From NCBI RefSeq assembly GCF_025642745.1, contig NZ_JANZKP010000003.1:52124-116123 (forward strand): 64,000 nucleotides of DNA, read 5' to 3'. Every line of letters starts with the position of its first letter. The stretch's first letter is position 1. The translations under genes were made by a program, and so were the position numbers. Shown here piece by piece: positions 17,313 to 24,999 of the stretch. The notes beneath the pieces were generated by a model. The model worked only from the letters and a program-made list of their open reading frames with translations, was not told where the DNA came from and ran no database searches. The stretch is from Cellulomonas sp. RIT-PI-Y. GTDB lineage: Bacteria > Actinomycetota > Actinomycetes > Actinomycetales > Cellulomonadaceae.

Positions 17313-18494
17313 ATGCAGTTCGGAGTCTTCACGGTCAGCGACATCACCCCTGACCCGCACACCGGCCGTGCCCCCGACGACACCGAGCGGGTGCGCAACA
17401 TCCTGGCGATCGCCGAACACGCCGACGAGGTCGGCCTGGACGTCTTCGCCACCGGCGAGCACCACAACCCGCCGTTCGTCGCCTCCTCCCCCACCACGAT
17501 GCTCGGTTACCTGGCCGCCCGCACCCGGCGCATCCAGCTCTCCACGGCCACCACCCTGATCACCACCAACGACCCGGTCCGCCTGGCCGAGGAGTACGCG
17601 ATGCTCCAGGTGATCAGCGACGGCCGGATGGACCTGATGCTGGGACGCGGCAACACCGGACCGGTCTACCCGTGGTTCGGCCAGGACATCCGCCAGGGCA
17701 TCCCGCTCGCGATCGAGAACTACGCACTGCTGCGCCGGCTCTGGACCGAGGACGTCGTGGACTGGGAGGGCAAGTTCCGCACCCCGCTGCAGGGCTTCAC
17801 CAGCACCCCGCGCCCGCTGGACGGCGTGCCGCCCTTCGTCTGGCACGGGTCGATCCGCTCCCCCGAGATCGCCGAGCAGGCCGCCTACTACGGGGACGGC
17901 TTCTTCCACAACAACATCTTCTGGCCGATGAGCCACACCCGACAGATGGTGAACTTCTACCGCCAGCGGTTCGAGCACTACGGCCACGGCCAGGCGGACC
18001 AGGCGATCGTCGGCCTCGGCGGTCAGGTGTTCATCCGGAAGAACTCCCAGGACGCCGTGAACGAGTTCCGGCCGTACTTCGACGTGGCGCCGGTCTACGG
18101 CCACGGTCCCTCGCTGGAGGAGTTCGCCGACCAGACGCCGCTGACCGTCGGCTCGCCGCAGCAGGTGATCGACCGGTACGCCGCCATGCGGCACGAGGTC
18201 GGCCACTACCAGCGCCAGCTGTTCCTGATCGACCACGCCGGCCTGCCGCTGAAGACGGTGTTCGAGCAGCTGGACATCCTGGCCGGTGAGGTCGTGCCGG
18301 TGCTTCGCAAGGAGATGGAGTCCGATCGTCCCGCGCACGTGCCCTCCGACCCGCCGAGCCACGCCCAGCGCGTCGCCGCCGCCCGCGCCGCCGGGCAGTT
18401 GCACGAGCAGCAGGCCGCCGCGGCGGACCACTGGACCGGCAGGACCGCCGAGGACGACATCGAGGCGGCCGACGCCGTGGGCGGTGCCCGGTGA
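17313..18494 (+). CDS. CE1758-family LLM flavin monooxygenase
   Basis: A 393-residue luciferase-like protein of the CE1758 type, recognised by MQFGVFTVSDITPDPHTG at the start, EHHNPPFVASSP near residue 50 and the LGRGNTGPVYPWFG segment near 112. Its Ala/Gln-rich C terminus extends past the barrel. The next gene, a CE1759-type FMN reductase, overlaps it as GTGA. This pairing is the standard two-component monooxygenase arrangement of the family; the substrate is unknown. GGGGAG lies eight bases before the ATG. Confidence 0.9.
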   Translation: MQFGVFTVSDITPDPHTGRAPDDTERVRNILAIAEHADEVGLDVFATGEHHNPPFVASSPTTMLGYLAARTRRIQLSTATTLITTNDPVRLAEEYAMLQVISDGRMDLMLGRGNTGPVYPWFGQDIRQGIPLAIENYALLRRLWTEDVVDWEGKFRTPLQGFTSTPRPLDGVPPFVWHGSIRSPEIAEQAAYYGDGFFHNNIFWPMSHTRQMVNFYRQRFEHYGHGQADQAIVGLGGQVFIRKNSQDAVNEFRPYFDVAPVYGHGPSLEEFADQTPLTVGSPQQVIDRYAAMRHEVGHYQRQLFLIDHAGLPLKTVFEQLDILAGEVVPVLRKEMESDRPAHVPSDPPSHAQRVAAARAAGQLHEQQAAAADHWTGRTAEDDIEAADAVGGAR

Positions 18495-19117
18495 CCGCCC
18501 GGCGGATCGTCGCGCTGTCGGCCGGGCTGTCCCAGCCGTCGTCCACCCGCCTGCTCGCCGACCGGCTGGCCGAGGCCACCCGCGCGGAGCTGGACGGTCG
18601 GGGCGTCCCGGCCGAGGTCCGGGTGGTCGAACTGCGGGACGTGGCGCACGACGTCATCAACGCCATGCTCACCGGCGGGGTCGCCAGCCCCGCCCTGACC
18701 GAGGTGATCGACGCCGTGACCGGAGCCGACGGCCTGATCGCGGTCACCCCGTTGTTCACCACGACCTACTCCGGGCTGTTCAAGAGCTTCATCGACATCC
18801 TGGACAAGGAGTCGCTCACCGGGGTGCCCGTGCTGCTCGGCGCGACCGGAGGCACCCCGCGGCACTCCCTGGCCCTGGAGTACTCGATCCGCCCGCTGTT
18901 CACCTACCTGCGAGCCGACGTGGCCACGACCAGCGTGTTCGCGGCCACCGACGACTGGGCCGCGGGTAGCACCGCCGGGGAGCCCAGCCCGCTGCCGACC
19001 CGGATCACCCGCGCCGGCGCCGAGTTCGCCCGGACGATCGCGGCCCGCTCGGCCCGGGGCCCCGCCGCCGACCCCTTCGCCGGCACACCGGACTTCGCGG
19101 ACCTGCTCGGCAACTGA
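18491..19117 (+). CDS. CE1759-family NADPH-dependent FMN reductase
   Basis: A 208-residue flavodoxin-like reductase that presumably supplies reduced FMN to the LLM protein encoded just before it. Visible are the phosphate-binding LSAGLSQPSSTRLLA loop (about 9-23), the TPLFTTTYSGLFKSF segment (about 86-100) typical of NADPH:FMN reductases, and LLGATGGTPRHSLALE (116-131). The start is a GTG overlapping the upstream stop. Confidence 0.9.
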   Translation: MTARRIVALSAGLSQPSSTRLLADRLAEATRAELDGRGVPAEVRVVELRDVAHDVINAMLTGGVASPALTEVIDAVTGADGLIAVTPLFTTTYSGLFKSFIDILDKESLTGVPVLLGATGGTPRHSLALEYSIRPLFTYLRADVATTSVFAATDDWAAGSTAGEPSPLPTRITRAGAEFARTIAARSARGPAADPFAGTPDFADLLGN

Positions 19118-19231
19118 CCGCCGGCCCCTCGACCACCGCACGCACGGCCCAGCGCGCGCACCCGGCCAAGCGCTCTGCCCGCCCAGCGCGCACCCAGCCA
19201 CGTGCGCACCCCACCCGGCCCAGCGCTCCCC

Positions 19232-19295
19232 CGCCGAGTGCGAAGAACTTGTCGGACAAAACGCCATGTCGGCGACAAGTTCTCCGCACTCGGCG
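19232..19295. repeat. 64-nt palindromic intergenic repeat, copy 1
   Basis: Arms 19232-19254 and 19273-19295 are inverted copies (22 of 23 bases pair) around an 18-base centre. The arm begins CGCCGAGTGCGAAGAAC. It sits between two convergent genes. A second copy with the same arm and centre lengths is at 45230-45293. The sequence before it (19118-19231) is a run of degenerate CCCAGCGCGCACCCGGCC-like repeats. Confidence 0.8.
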
Positions 19296-19343
19296 AAGCG
19301 TCGAGGCGCGGGCGCGGGAAGGCCCAGATCAGTCCGGGTCGGG

Positions 19344-21644
19344 TCAGTCGCGGGTGATCAGGACCAGGGTCGCGTCGTCGTCCGAGTCCGGGTCGCGCAA
19401 CGACTCGACCAGCGGACGCAGGCCGCTCGGGTCCGGACGGCCGATCCCGGTGACCAGGCGGTCCATCGCGACCCGGAGCGACTCGCCGCGACGCTCGATC
19501 ACCCCGTCCGACAGCAGCACCATCCGCTCGCCGGGCTCCAGCGTCCCGGACTCCTCCGCGGGCGGACCGTCGAGCAGTCCGATCAGCGGCGAGCCCAGCA
19601 CCCGGAGCCAGCGGGCCGTCCCCGCCGCGTCGATCAGCACGGGCGGCAGGTGCCCCGCGGAGGAGTACTCGTACCGTCCGGTCGCCGGATCGATCACCAC
19701 CAGCACCAGGGTCGCCATCTGACCGGGCAGGGTCCAGCGCGCCAGACCGGCCACCCGGTGCAGCACCCGGGCCGGGGACGCCGAGTCGATCATGTAGGCG
19801 CGCACCGCGTTGCGCAGCTGACCCATCGCGCCGACCGCGGCGAGCCCGTGCCCGGTCACGTCGCCGACCGCCACCGCCAGCCGCCCGTCCTGCAACCGCA
19901 GCACGTCGAACCAGTCGCCGCCGACCCGGCCGCCGTCCGCGGGCTGGTAGTGCGCGTCCACCCGCCAGCCGTCCAGCGCGGGCAACCGGGCTGGCAGCAG
20001 GGCACGCTGCACCGCCTGCGCGGCCCGGATCTCACGCTGCCCACGACGGAACAGCGCCTCGACCAGGTGCCCGCGCAGGTCGTCCGCGGCGGTGACCTGC
20101 GCGTCCTCCCAGGGTGCCGACCGTCCGCTCACCAGCTCACGCCACAGGTCGAAGGACCGCCGCGGGCTGAGCCGGAACCGGTCGCCGTCGCGCACGATCT
20201 CCTTGCCGGTGGGGTCGCCGCCCCAGTCGACGGTGCGGAGCACCTCGTCCCGGAGCCAGACCACCGTCCCGCCGTCCGGCAGCTCGAGGGCCAGCAGTCC
20301 GGCCACCCCGGGCAGGATCGGGGCGCCTTCCGGCAGTTCGTCCAGCACCAGCACGCCGGTGCGGTCGTCGTCCTGCGCGAGGACCGGGTCCCCCGATCCG
20401 GGCGCGGCCTCGATCCTCGACAGCTCACCCGAGGTCACCCAGTCCAGCAGGTCCTGCGACCCGGCCGGGACCCTGCCCCGTGAGCCGAGTTCACCGTCGG
20501 CGCACACCAGCACGCCGTCCGCGGGCACCAGCTCCAGCAGGGCGTCGTCGGCGGTCAGCGCCTCGGCCAGCGGACGTTCCTCGTCCCGGGACGCCGCCAC
20601 CAGCCGGGCCAGGATCACCGCGGACCGCCGGGTGGCCTCCAGCACGTCCTGGTCGACCTGCGCGATCAGCCGCAGCGAGAGCGCCACACCCAGGAACTCC
20701 GCGGCGGCCCGCACCCCGTAGGACGGCGCGTGCGGTCCCGCGTAGTGGTGGCACGCGATCATGCCCCAGAGCTTCCCGTCCCGGAGCAGCGAGATCGACA
20801 TCGACGCGCGCACGCCCATGTTCCGCAGGTACTCGCAGTGGATCGGCGACACCGAGCGCAGGCTGGCGTAGGTCAGGTCCAGCGGCGTGGGCAGCGCCGG
20901 CACCACCGGCACAGGGACGTAGTCCACGTCGGAGATCAGCCGGATCCAGGACTTCTCGTACAGGGCACGGGCCTGCGGCGGGATGTCCGAGGCCGGGTAG
21001 TGCAGTCCGAGGAACGGCTCCAGGTCGGCGCGCTTGGCCTCGGCGACGACCTCCCCGTTGTACTCGGCGTCGAACCGGTAGACCATCACCCGGTCGAAGC
21101 CGGTCAGCCGCCGCACGTGCCGCGCCGCCAGGTCGTACAGCTCGGGGAGCGTGGTGCCGCGGTTCAGCTCCGCGATCGCGTCCCGGACCCCCTCGTAGGT
21201 GGTGCCGTAGGTCAGCGGGCGGATGCCGTCGGCGGGCTCCAGCTCCAGCACGAACACGCCCTCGTCGCCGGGCGGCCGGTGCACGACCACGTCCAGGTCC
21301 ACGACCTGCCCGGCGACCTCGACCTGGACCAGGCCCGGGTTCCGCACCCGGGTGTCCGGCACGTCGACCAGCTGATCGCGGACGGTGCCGTCGGCCACCC
21401 CGCCCAGGACCTCGGCGAGCGTGCGGCCGACCACCCGCTCCACCGGCAGACCGAGCAGCTCGCGCACGTTCTCCGAGGCCTGCCGGATCCGGCCCTCCGC
21501 CTCGTGCACCACCAGCAGCAGGCCACGGGGCTGCACCGACCCGGGGATGTGGATGGGCTCACGCGCGCAGTTGTCCAGGTCGATCGGGACATCGGGCGAG
21601 ACGAACCAGGTTCGGTCGAGCGCGTCGGTCACCGGCGGTGGCAC
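19344..21644 (-). CDS. Bacteriophytochrome fused to SpoIIE phosphatase
   Basis: A 766-residue photoreceptor. The PAS part begins NCAREPIHIPGSVQPRG, where C26 is the biliverdin-attachment cysteine of bacteriophytochromes. The GAF domain has HYPASDIPPQAR (D220-I-P) and SPIHCEYLRNMGV with the chromophore-contacting H269. The PHY tongue motif PRRSF is at 494-498. The output (about 540-766) is a PP2C/SpoIIE phosphatase with metal motifs GGDWFD (575-580), GDVTGHG (594-600) and SDGVIERR. It should turn red/far-red light into dephosphorylation of an anti-sigma antagonist (inference). No haem oxygenase gene is adjacent. The start is a GTG. Confidence 0.93.
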   Translation of the reverse strand: MPPPVTDALDRTWFVSPDVPIDLDNCAREPIHIPGSVQPRGLLLVVHEAEGRIRQASENVRELLGLPVERVVGRTLAEVLGGVADGTVRDQLVDVPDTRVRNPGLVQVEVAGQVVDLDVVVHRPPGDEGVFVLELEPADGIRPLTYGTTYEGVRDAIAELNRGTTLPELYDLAARHVRRLTGFDRVMVYRFDAEYNGEVVAEAKRADLEPFLGLHYPASDIPPQARALYEKSWIRLISDVDYVPVPVVPALPTPLDLTYASLRSVSPIHCEYLRNMGVRASMSISLLRDGKLWGMIACHHYAGPHAPSYGVRAAAEFLGVALSLRLIAQVDQDVLEATRRSAVILARLVAASRDEERPLAEALTADDALLELVPADGVLVCADGELGSRGRVPAGSQDLLDWVTSGELSRIEAAPGSGDPVLAQDDDRTGVLVLDELPEGAPILPGVAGLLALELPDGGTVVWLRDEVLRTVDWGGDPTGKEIVRDGDRFRLSPRRSFDLWRELVSGRSAPWEDAQVTAADDLRGHLVEALFRRGQREIRAAQAVQRALLPARLPALDGWRVDAHYQPADGGRVGGDWFDVLRLQDGRLAVAVGDVTGHGLAAVGAMGQLRNAVRAYMIDSASPARVLHRVAGLARWTLPGQMATLVLVVIDPATGRYEYSSAGHLPPVLIDAAGTARWLRVLGSPLIGLLDGPPAEESGTLEPGERMVLLSDGVIERRGESLRVAMDRLVTGIGRPDPSGLRPLVESLRDPDSDDDATLVLITRD

Positions 21645-21759
21645 CGCCTTCCGCCCCGAGGGTGACGGGGCCTGGGAGGACGCCCACCAGCAGGTCGGCG
21701 TGACGGGCCGCCACGGTTCACGAGCGGCCCGGGCCGGTAGCCTCTCAGGCCGATGCCCG

Positions 21760-22140
21760 CTAGTCCAGCAGCCCGACCAGGGCGAGCCCCATGGCCGCCG
21801 CGGCCACCGTGACCAGCACCGTGCCGAGCGCGTTCACCACCGCCCGCCACCGGTCGCCCTCCTGCGCCAGCCGCACGGTCTCCACCGCCGCGGTGGAGAA
21901 CGTGGTGTACCCGCCGCAGAAGCCGGTGGCCAGCACCGTCTGCCACCCGGACGACAGACCGAGGAGCAGGTGCGCCCCGGCGATCAGCCCGATCACGAAG
22001 GACCCGGAGACGTTGATCGCGATCGTCGCCACCGGCAGCGCGGTCCGCCATCGGCCGCGGATCTCCCCGTCCAGCCAGAACCGGCACGCCGCACCGACGC
22101 CACCGGCCAGTGCCAGCAGTACCGCCAGCCCCGCGCTCAT
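21760..22140 (-). CDS. crcB: Fluoride exporter CrcB, subunit 2
   Basis: A 126-residue four-helix membrane protein of the CrcB/Fluc fluoride channel family. The conserved GFCGGYTTFST segment (74-84) lines the pore and INVSGSF (42-48) carries the family asparagine. Its ATG overlaps the stop of the second crcB gene as ATGA. Paired crcB genes usually form heterodimeric channels in Gram-positive bacteria. Confidence 0.92.
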   Translation of the reverse strand: MSAGLAVLLALAGGVGAACRFWLDGEIRGRWRTALPVATIAINVSGSFVIGLIAGAHLLLGLSSGWQTVLATGFCGGYTTFSTAAVETVRLAQEGDRWRAVVNALGTVLVTVAAAAMGLALVGLLD

Positions 22141-22556
22141 CGGTGCGTGCCGACCGGCAGCATCCGACCGATCCGGATCCCGGCCCAGGCCAGCAGCACG
22201 CCGCCGACCATGGTGCCGAGGACGTAGACCGCCGCCTGGCCGGGCGCTCCGTCCGCGAGCAGTCGCTCGGTCTCCAACGCCAGCGCGCTGAACGTGGTGT
22301 ACCCGCCGAGGAATCCGGTGCCGATCGCCAGCCGGGCCCGGAGCGCGCCGCGGTGCCAGGGGCCGAAGCGCGAGCACACCTCCAGCACCAGCCCGAGCAG
22401 CAGGGCACCCGTGAGGTTGGCGGTCAGCGTGCCGACCGGCCAGCCGTGCACCGGGGGCCACCCGGTGCCGATCAGCGCCCGGCTCAGCGCACCGAGCGCT
22501 CCGGTCACGGCGACCAGCAGCACCAGGAGCGGTTGCCGGTGGGCGGGGGGTTCCAC
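22137..22556 (-). CDS. crcB: Fluoride exporter CrcB, subunit 1
   Basis: A 139-residue four-helix CrcB protein with GTGFLGGYTTFSALALE and TANLTGALLLG motifs. The GTG at 22554-22556 is chosen because GAGGA lies nine bases upstream and the first helix starts soon after; the open frame further upstream is not protein-like. It is coupled to the second crcB. I looked for a fluoride riboswitch in the divergent gap before it and did not see one. Confidence 0.9.
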   Translation of the reverse strand: MEPPAHRQPLLVLLVAVTGALGALSRALIGTGWPPVHGWPVGTLTANLTGALLLGLVLEVCSRFGPWHRGALRARLAIGTGFLGGYTTFSALALETERLLADGAPGQAAVYVLGTMVGGVLLAWAGIRIGRMLPVGTHR

Positions 22557-22661
22557 CCCCGCATCCTCGCACCGGTGGCTAGGCTCATCAGCACCCTGAC
22601 CTGCGCCGAGCGCGGGATCGGGCCACACTGGGATCCGGCACTCGGACGAAGGAGCACAGGC

Positions 22662-23111
22662 ATGACGTTCGCATCGGGCCCGTCCGGACCCTCTCCCGTC
22701 ACCGACCCGCCCCAGGGGCAACCCTCGCTCGGGCACCTGATCAGCCAGATGTCGGAGCAGACCGCGCGTCTGGTCCGGGCCGAGATCGACCTGGCCAAGG
22801 CCGAGCTGACCGAGAAGGCCAAGGCGGCGGGGATCGGCATCGGGCTGCTGGCCGCGGCCGGATTCCTCGGGTTCTTCGCCTTCGGGGTACTGCTGACCGT
22901 GGCGATCCTGGCGCTGGCCGTGGCGTTCCCGGCCTGGCTGGCCGCGCTGATCGTGCTGGTCGCACTGCTGCTGATCATCGGGGTGCTGGCCCTGATCGGG
23001 ATCAAGAAGCTCAAGCAGGGCGTCCCGCCCACCCCGGAGAAGGCCATCGACGGCGTGAAGCAGGACGCCGACGCGGTCACCACCGCCGTGAAGGAAGGGT
23101 TCCAGCGATGA
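22662..23111 (+). CDS. Phage-holin-family (Phage_holin_3_6) membrane protein
   Basis: A 149-residue protein with a Gly/Ser/Pro-rich N terminus, an amphipathic helix LGHLISQMSEQTARLVRAE and two long hydrophobic helices (about 63-90 and 95-117). This is the PF07332 family, common in actinobacteria beside DUF3618 genes; despite the name it is a chromosomal membrane protein, not a phage gene. AAGGAG is nine bases before the ATG. It overlaps the DUF3618 gene as ATGA. Confidence 0.88.
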   Translation: MTFASGPSGPSPVTDPPQGQPSLGHLISQMSEQTARLVRAEIDLAKAELTEKAKAAGIGIGLLAAAGFLGFFAFGVLLTVAILALAVAFPAWLAALIVLVALLLIIGVLALIGIKKLKQGVPPTPEKAIDGVKQDADAVTTAVKEGFQR

Positions 23112-23386
23112 GCGAGAACACCCCGAAGCTGACCGTGTCGGACTACGAGGCCGAGGTGCTCCGTTCGCGCGCGGATCTGGCAGCGACCGCCGACGCGCTG
23201 GCCGCCAAGATCGACCCGCGGACGCAGGTCGCCGAGGCCAAGGAGTCCGCGAGCCGGCTCGTGCGGGACGCGGTGGGCAGCGACCCGGCCGCCGACCCGG
23301 AGAACAAGAGCCGGGCCCGTGCGATCCTCGCCGGGGGCGTCGCCGCGGTGGCGGGTCTCGTGGTGCTGGCGATCAGGCGGCGCTGA
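23108..23386 (+). CDS. DUF3618 protein
   Basis: A 92-residue protein with the family's helical N terminus (VLRSRADLAATADALAAKI) and one C-terminal membrane segment (about 71-88) followed by RRR. It is coupled to the holin-family gene, the usual neighbour; the two probably work together at the membrane. The 3' end overlaps the convergent MGMT gene by 14 bases. Confidence 0.88.
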   Translation: MSENTPKLTVSDYEAEVLRSRADLAATADALAAKIDPRTQVAEAKESASRLVRDAVGSDPAADPENKSRARAILAGGVAAVAGLVVLAIRRR

Positions 23387-23903
23387 CCACGCCCGACTCG
23401 TGGGCGAGCAGCGCTCGCTTCACGTCCAGACCGTAGTAGTAGCCCCCCATCGCCCCGCCGGTGCGCAGCACCCGGTGGCAGGGCACGAACGGGGCGACCA
23501 GATTGCGGGCGCACGCGGACCCGGCGGCACGCACCGCCGCCGGGTTCCCGGCTGCCTGGGCGAGCTCCGCGTAGGTCAGCGTCTCGCCGGGGGCGATGTC
23601 CCGCATGGCCTGCCAGGCGCGCTGGGTGAACGGTCCACCGGGTTGCGCGACCGGGACCTCGGCCAGCGCCTCCAGGTCGCCGTCGGCGTACCGGCGTACG
23701 GCGTCCGCGACCGGCCCCAGGACGGACGGCGTCTCCTGGACACCGCGGTCCCGCAGGGCGACGTCCAGGCGCGGGGCCATGTCGGCCACCGGGGCGAATC
23801 CCGCAGCCCGCACCGTCTGGTCCTCCGGCGTGAGCAGCACGGTCAACGGGCCGGCCGGGGTGGGCAGCACCAGCGCGGACAGCGGGGCGGTGGAGGTCGT
23901 CAT
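23373..23903 (-). CDS. Methylated-DNA-protein-cysteine methyltransferase
   Basis: A 176-residue single-turnover DNA repair protein that removes alkyl groups from O6-guanine. The active-site motif is PCHRV with C142, preceded by the asparagine hinge ACARNLVAPF. The helix-turn-helix YAELAQAAGNPAAVRAAGSA (111-130) contains the arginine finger. There is no AdaA-type N-terminal domain, so this is the Ogt/AGT form. Confidence 0.93.
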   Translation of the reverse strand: MTTSTAPLSALVLPTPAGPLTVLLTPEDQTVRAAGFAPVADMAPRLDVALRDRGVQETPSVLGPVADAVRRYADGDLEALAEVPVAQPGGPFTQRAWQAMRDIAPGETLTYAELAQAAGNPAAVRAAGSACARNLVAPFVPCHRVLRTGGAMGGYYYGLDVKRALLAHESGVVSAA

Positions 23904-23998
23904 GGCTCCATCCTGCGCCCGCGGACGGTGCAGCGCTGGCGGTTTTCGGACGCCGCGGGTGGCCTCATCGCCGCCCGCGGCGCCCGGTCGATCGAGGC

Positions 23999-24205
23999 TC
24001 AGGCCTCGTCGCGCTGGTCCGGGATCCCGGTGAGCAGCTCACGGACCTCGGTCTCGCGGTACCGGCGGTGACCGCCGAGGGTGCGGATCGAGGAGAGCTT
24101 GCCGGCCTTCGCCCAGCGCGTGACCGTCTTCGGATCGACCCGGAACAACGTGGCCACCTCCGAGGGCGTCAGGAGCACCTCGTTCTCGGTGTGGGGAACA
24201 GACAT
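23999..24205 (-). CDS. bldC: BldC-type MerR-like developmental regulator
   Basis: A 68-residue single-domain DNA-binding protein. The sequence LLTPSEVATLFRVDPKTVTRW followed by GKLSSIRTLGGHRRY is the BldC signature, and the length equals that of Streptomyces BldC. The ATG at 24203-24205 has GGAGG seven bases upstream. The open frame continues about 60 codons upstream but is not conserved-looking. It sits alone with a long upstream region. Confidence 0.9.
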   Translation of the reverse strand: MSVPHTENEVLLTPSEVATLFRVDPKTVTRWAKAGKLSSIRTLGGHRRYRETEVRELLTGIPDQRDEA

Positions 24206-24731
24206 GGGAACCTCCGAGGCCTGCGGGGGAAGCGCCGTGACGGTGTCGCCCCCATTGTCTGGTTGCTCCCGGCCCCCTCTGGACCGGTCGCGTGACATGC
24301 GTGTTCCTCGTTCATTGCCCCCCGGAACAAGTTTCACCCTGTCACACGAGAGGGTACCGAAGAGGGACCAACATCCCATCCCGGACAACTGTTACTAATC
24401 AGGACAGGGTAGGTCGTAACGGCCCATGCGTCGCGGCGAGCGGGCGGCGCGCGACGCCCCAGGCTCCATCCCGGGCGAGTTCACCCGTTCGGACGCCCCC
24501 GGAGGTGGGGTGCCACGCCCGACTGGCGGAGGTGCTGTGAGGAAGCTCACAAGCCGTCAGACCGGGCGGAGTGGCGGATTCCGACCCCTCATCGGGTTCC
24601 CGCCGCCCCCGCGAGTGGCCGGATGGCTCACCCGCCATGTACCGTTGCCAATCGAACAGATATTCCAGCATCCCGGGGCCGCACGTGTGAGCACGGAGCC
24701 GCCCCGCTTCCACGTTGAGGGGGTCGGTGCC
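24206..24731. other. Long divergent intergenic region, bldC / DUF3073
   Basis: 526 bases without a convincing gene. It must hold the bldC and DUF3073 promoters. The one clear element is a Crp/GlxR-type palindrome at 24536-24551. An open frame joins DUF3073 from 24426, but its composition is not protein-like and no ribosome site precedes it. Confidence 0.6.
24536..24551. promoter_or_regulatory. Crp/GlxR-type binding site
   Basis: The sequence TGTGA-GGAAGC-TCACA is an exact match to the TGTGA-N6-TCACA consensus of the Crp/GlxR family of cAMP-responsive regulators. It lies about 180 bases before the DUF3073 start and 330 before bldC (opposite side). Confidence 0.6.
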
Positions 24732-24917
24732 ATGGGGCGCGGCCGTCAGAAGGCTAAGCAGACCAAGGTGGCTCGGGAGCTGAAGTACTTCAGTCCCGAG
24801 CCGGATTACCGGGTCCTCGAGCGAGAGCTCACGGAACCGCGGAGCAACCTGGTCACGGACAGCCGACAGGACTCCGACGACGAGGACGACTACTCCCCCT
24901 GGGCGGACGAGCGCTGA
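24732..24917 (+). CDS. DUF3073 protein
   Basis: A 61-residue protein starting MGRGRQKAKQTKVARELKY, the DUF3073 hallmark, with the YFSPEPDY segment next and an acidic C terminus (DSDDEDDYSPWADE). The family is widespread in actinobacteria and of unknown function. The ATG follows a GAGGGGG site. Confidence 0.92.
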   Translation: MGRGRQKAKQTKVARELKYFSPEPDYRVLERELTEPRSNLVTDSRQDSDDEDDYSPWADER

Positions 24918-24933
24918 CCTCGCGGGACTAGCC

Positions 24934-24981
24934 ACAGACGCCCGCGGCGGAGGTCACTCCCCCACCGCGGGCGCTGTCTGT
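24934..24981. terminator. Bidirectional hairpin terminator
   Basis: An ACAGAC-GCCCGCGG arm pairs with CCGCGGGC-GCTGTCTGT with a two-base bulge. It lies between the convergent DUF3073 and purM genes and can serve both. Confidence 0.7.
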
Positions 24982-24999
24982 CCAGGTCAGTGCGCGAGC

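Noticed and set aside
22557..22661. Possible fluoride riboswitch before crcB
   Set aside because: I looked for the conserved core of the crcB RNA motif in the gap on the crcB strand and found no match.
22662..23111. Holin-family gene as a sign of a prophage
   Set aside because: No other phage gene is nearby. The holin/DUF3618 pairing is a normal chromosomal arrangement in actinobacteria.
24652..24667. LexA/SOS-type box (TCGAAC...)
   Set aside because: The second half-site is ATTCCA and does not match the inverted repeat.
24426..24731. Upstream extension of DUF3073 by about 100 codons
   Set aside because: The family protein starts at MGRGRQKAK and the extension has no conserved-looking sequence; the region also holds the Crp-type site.
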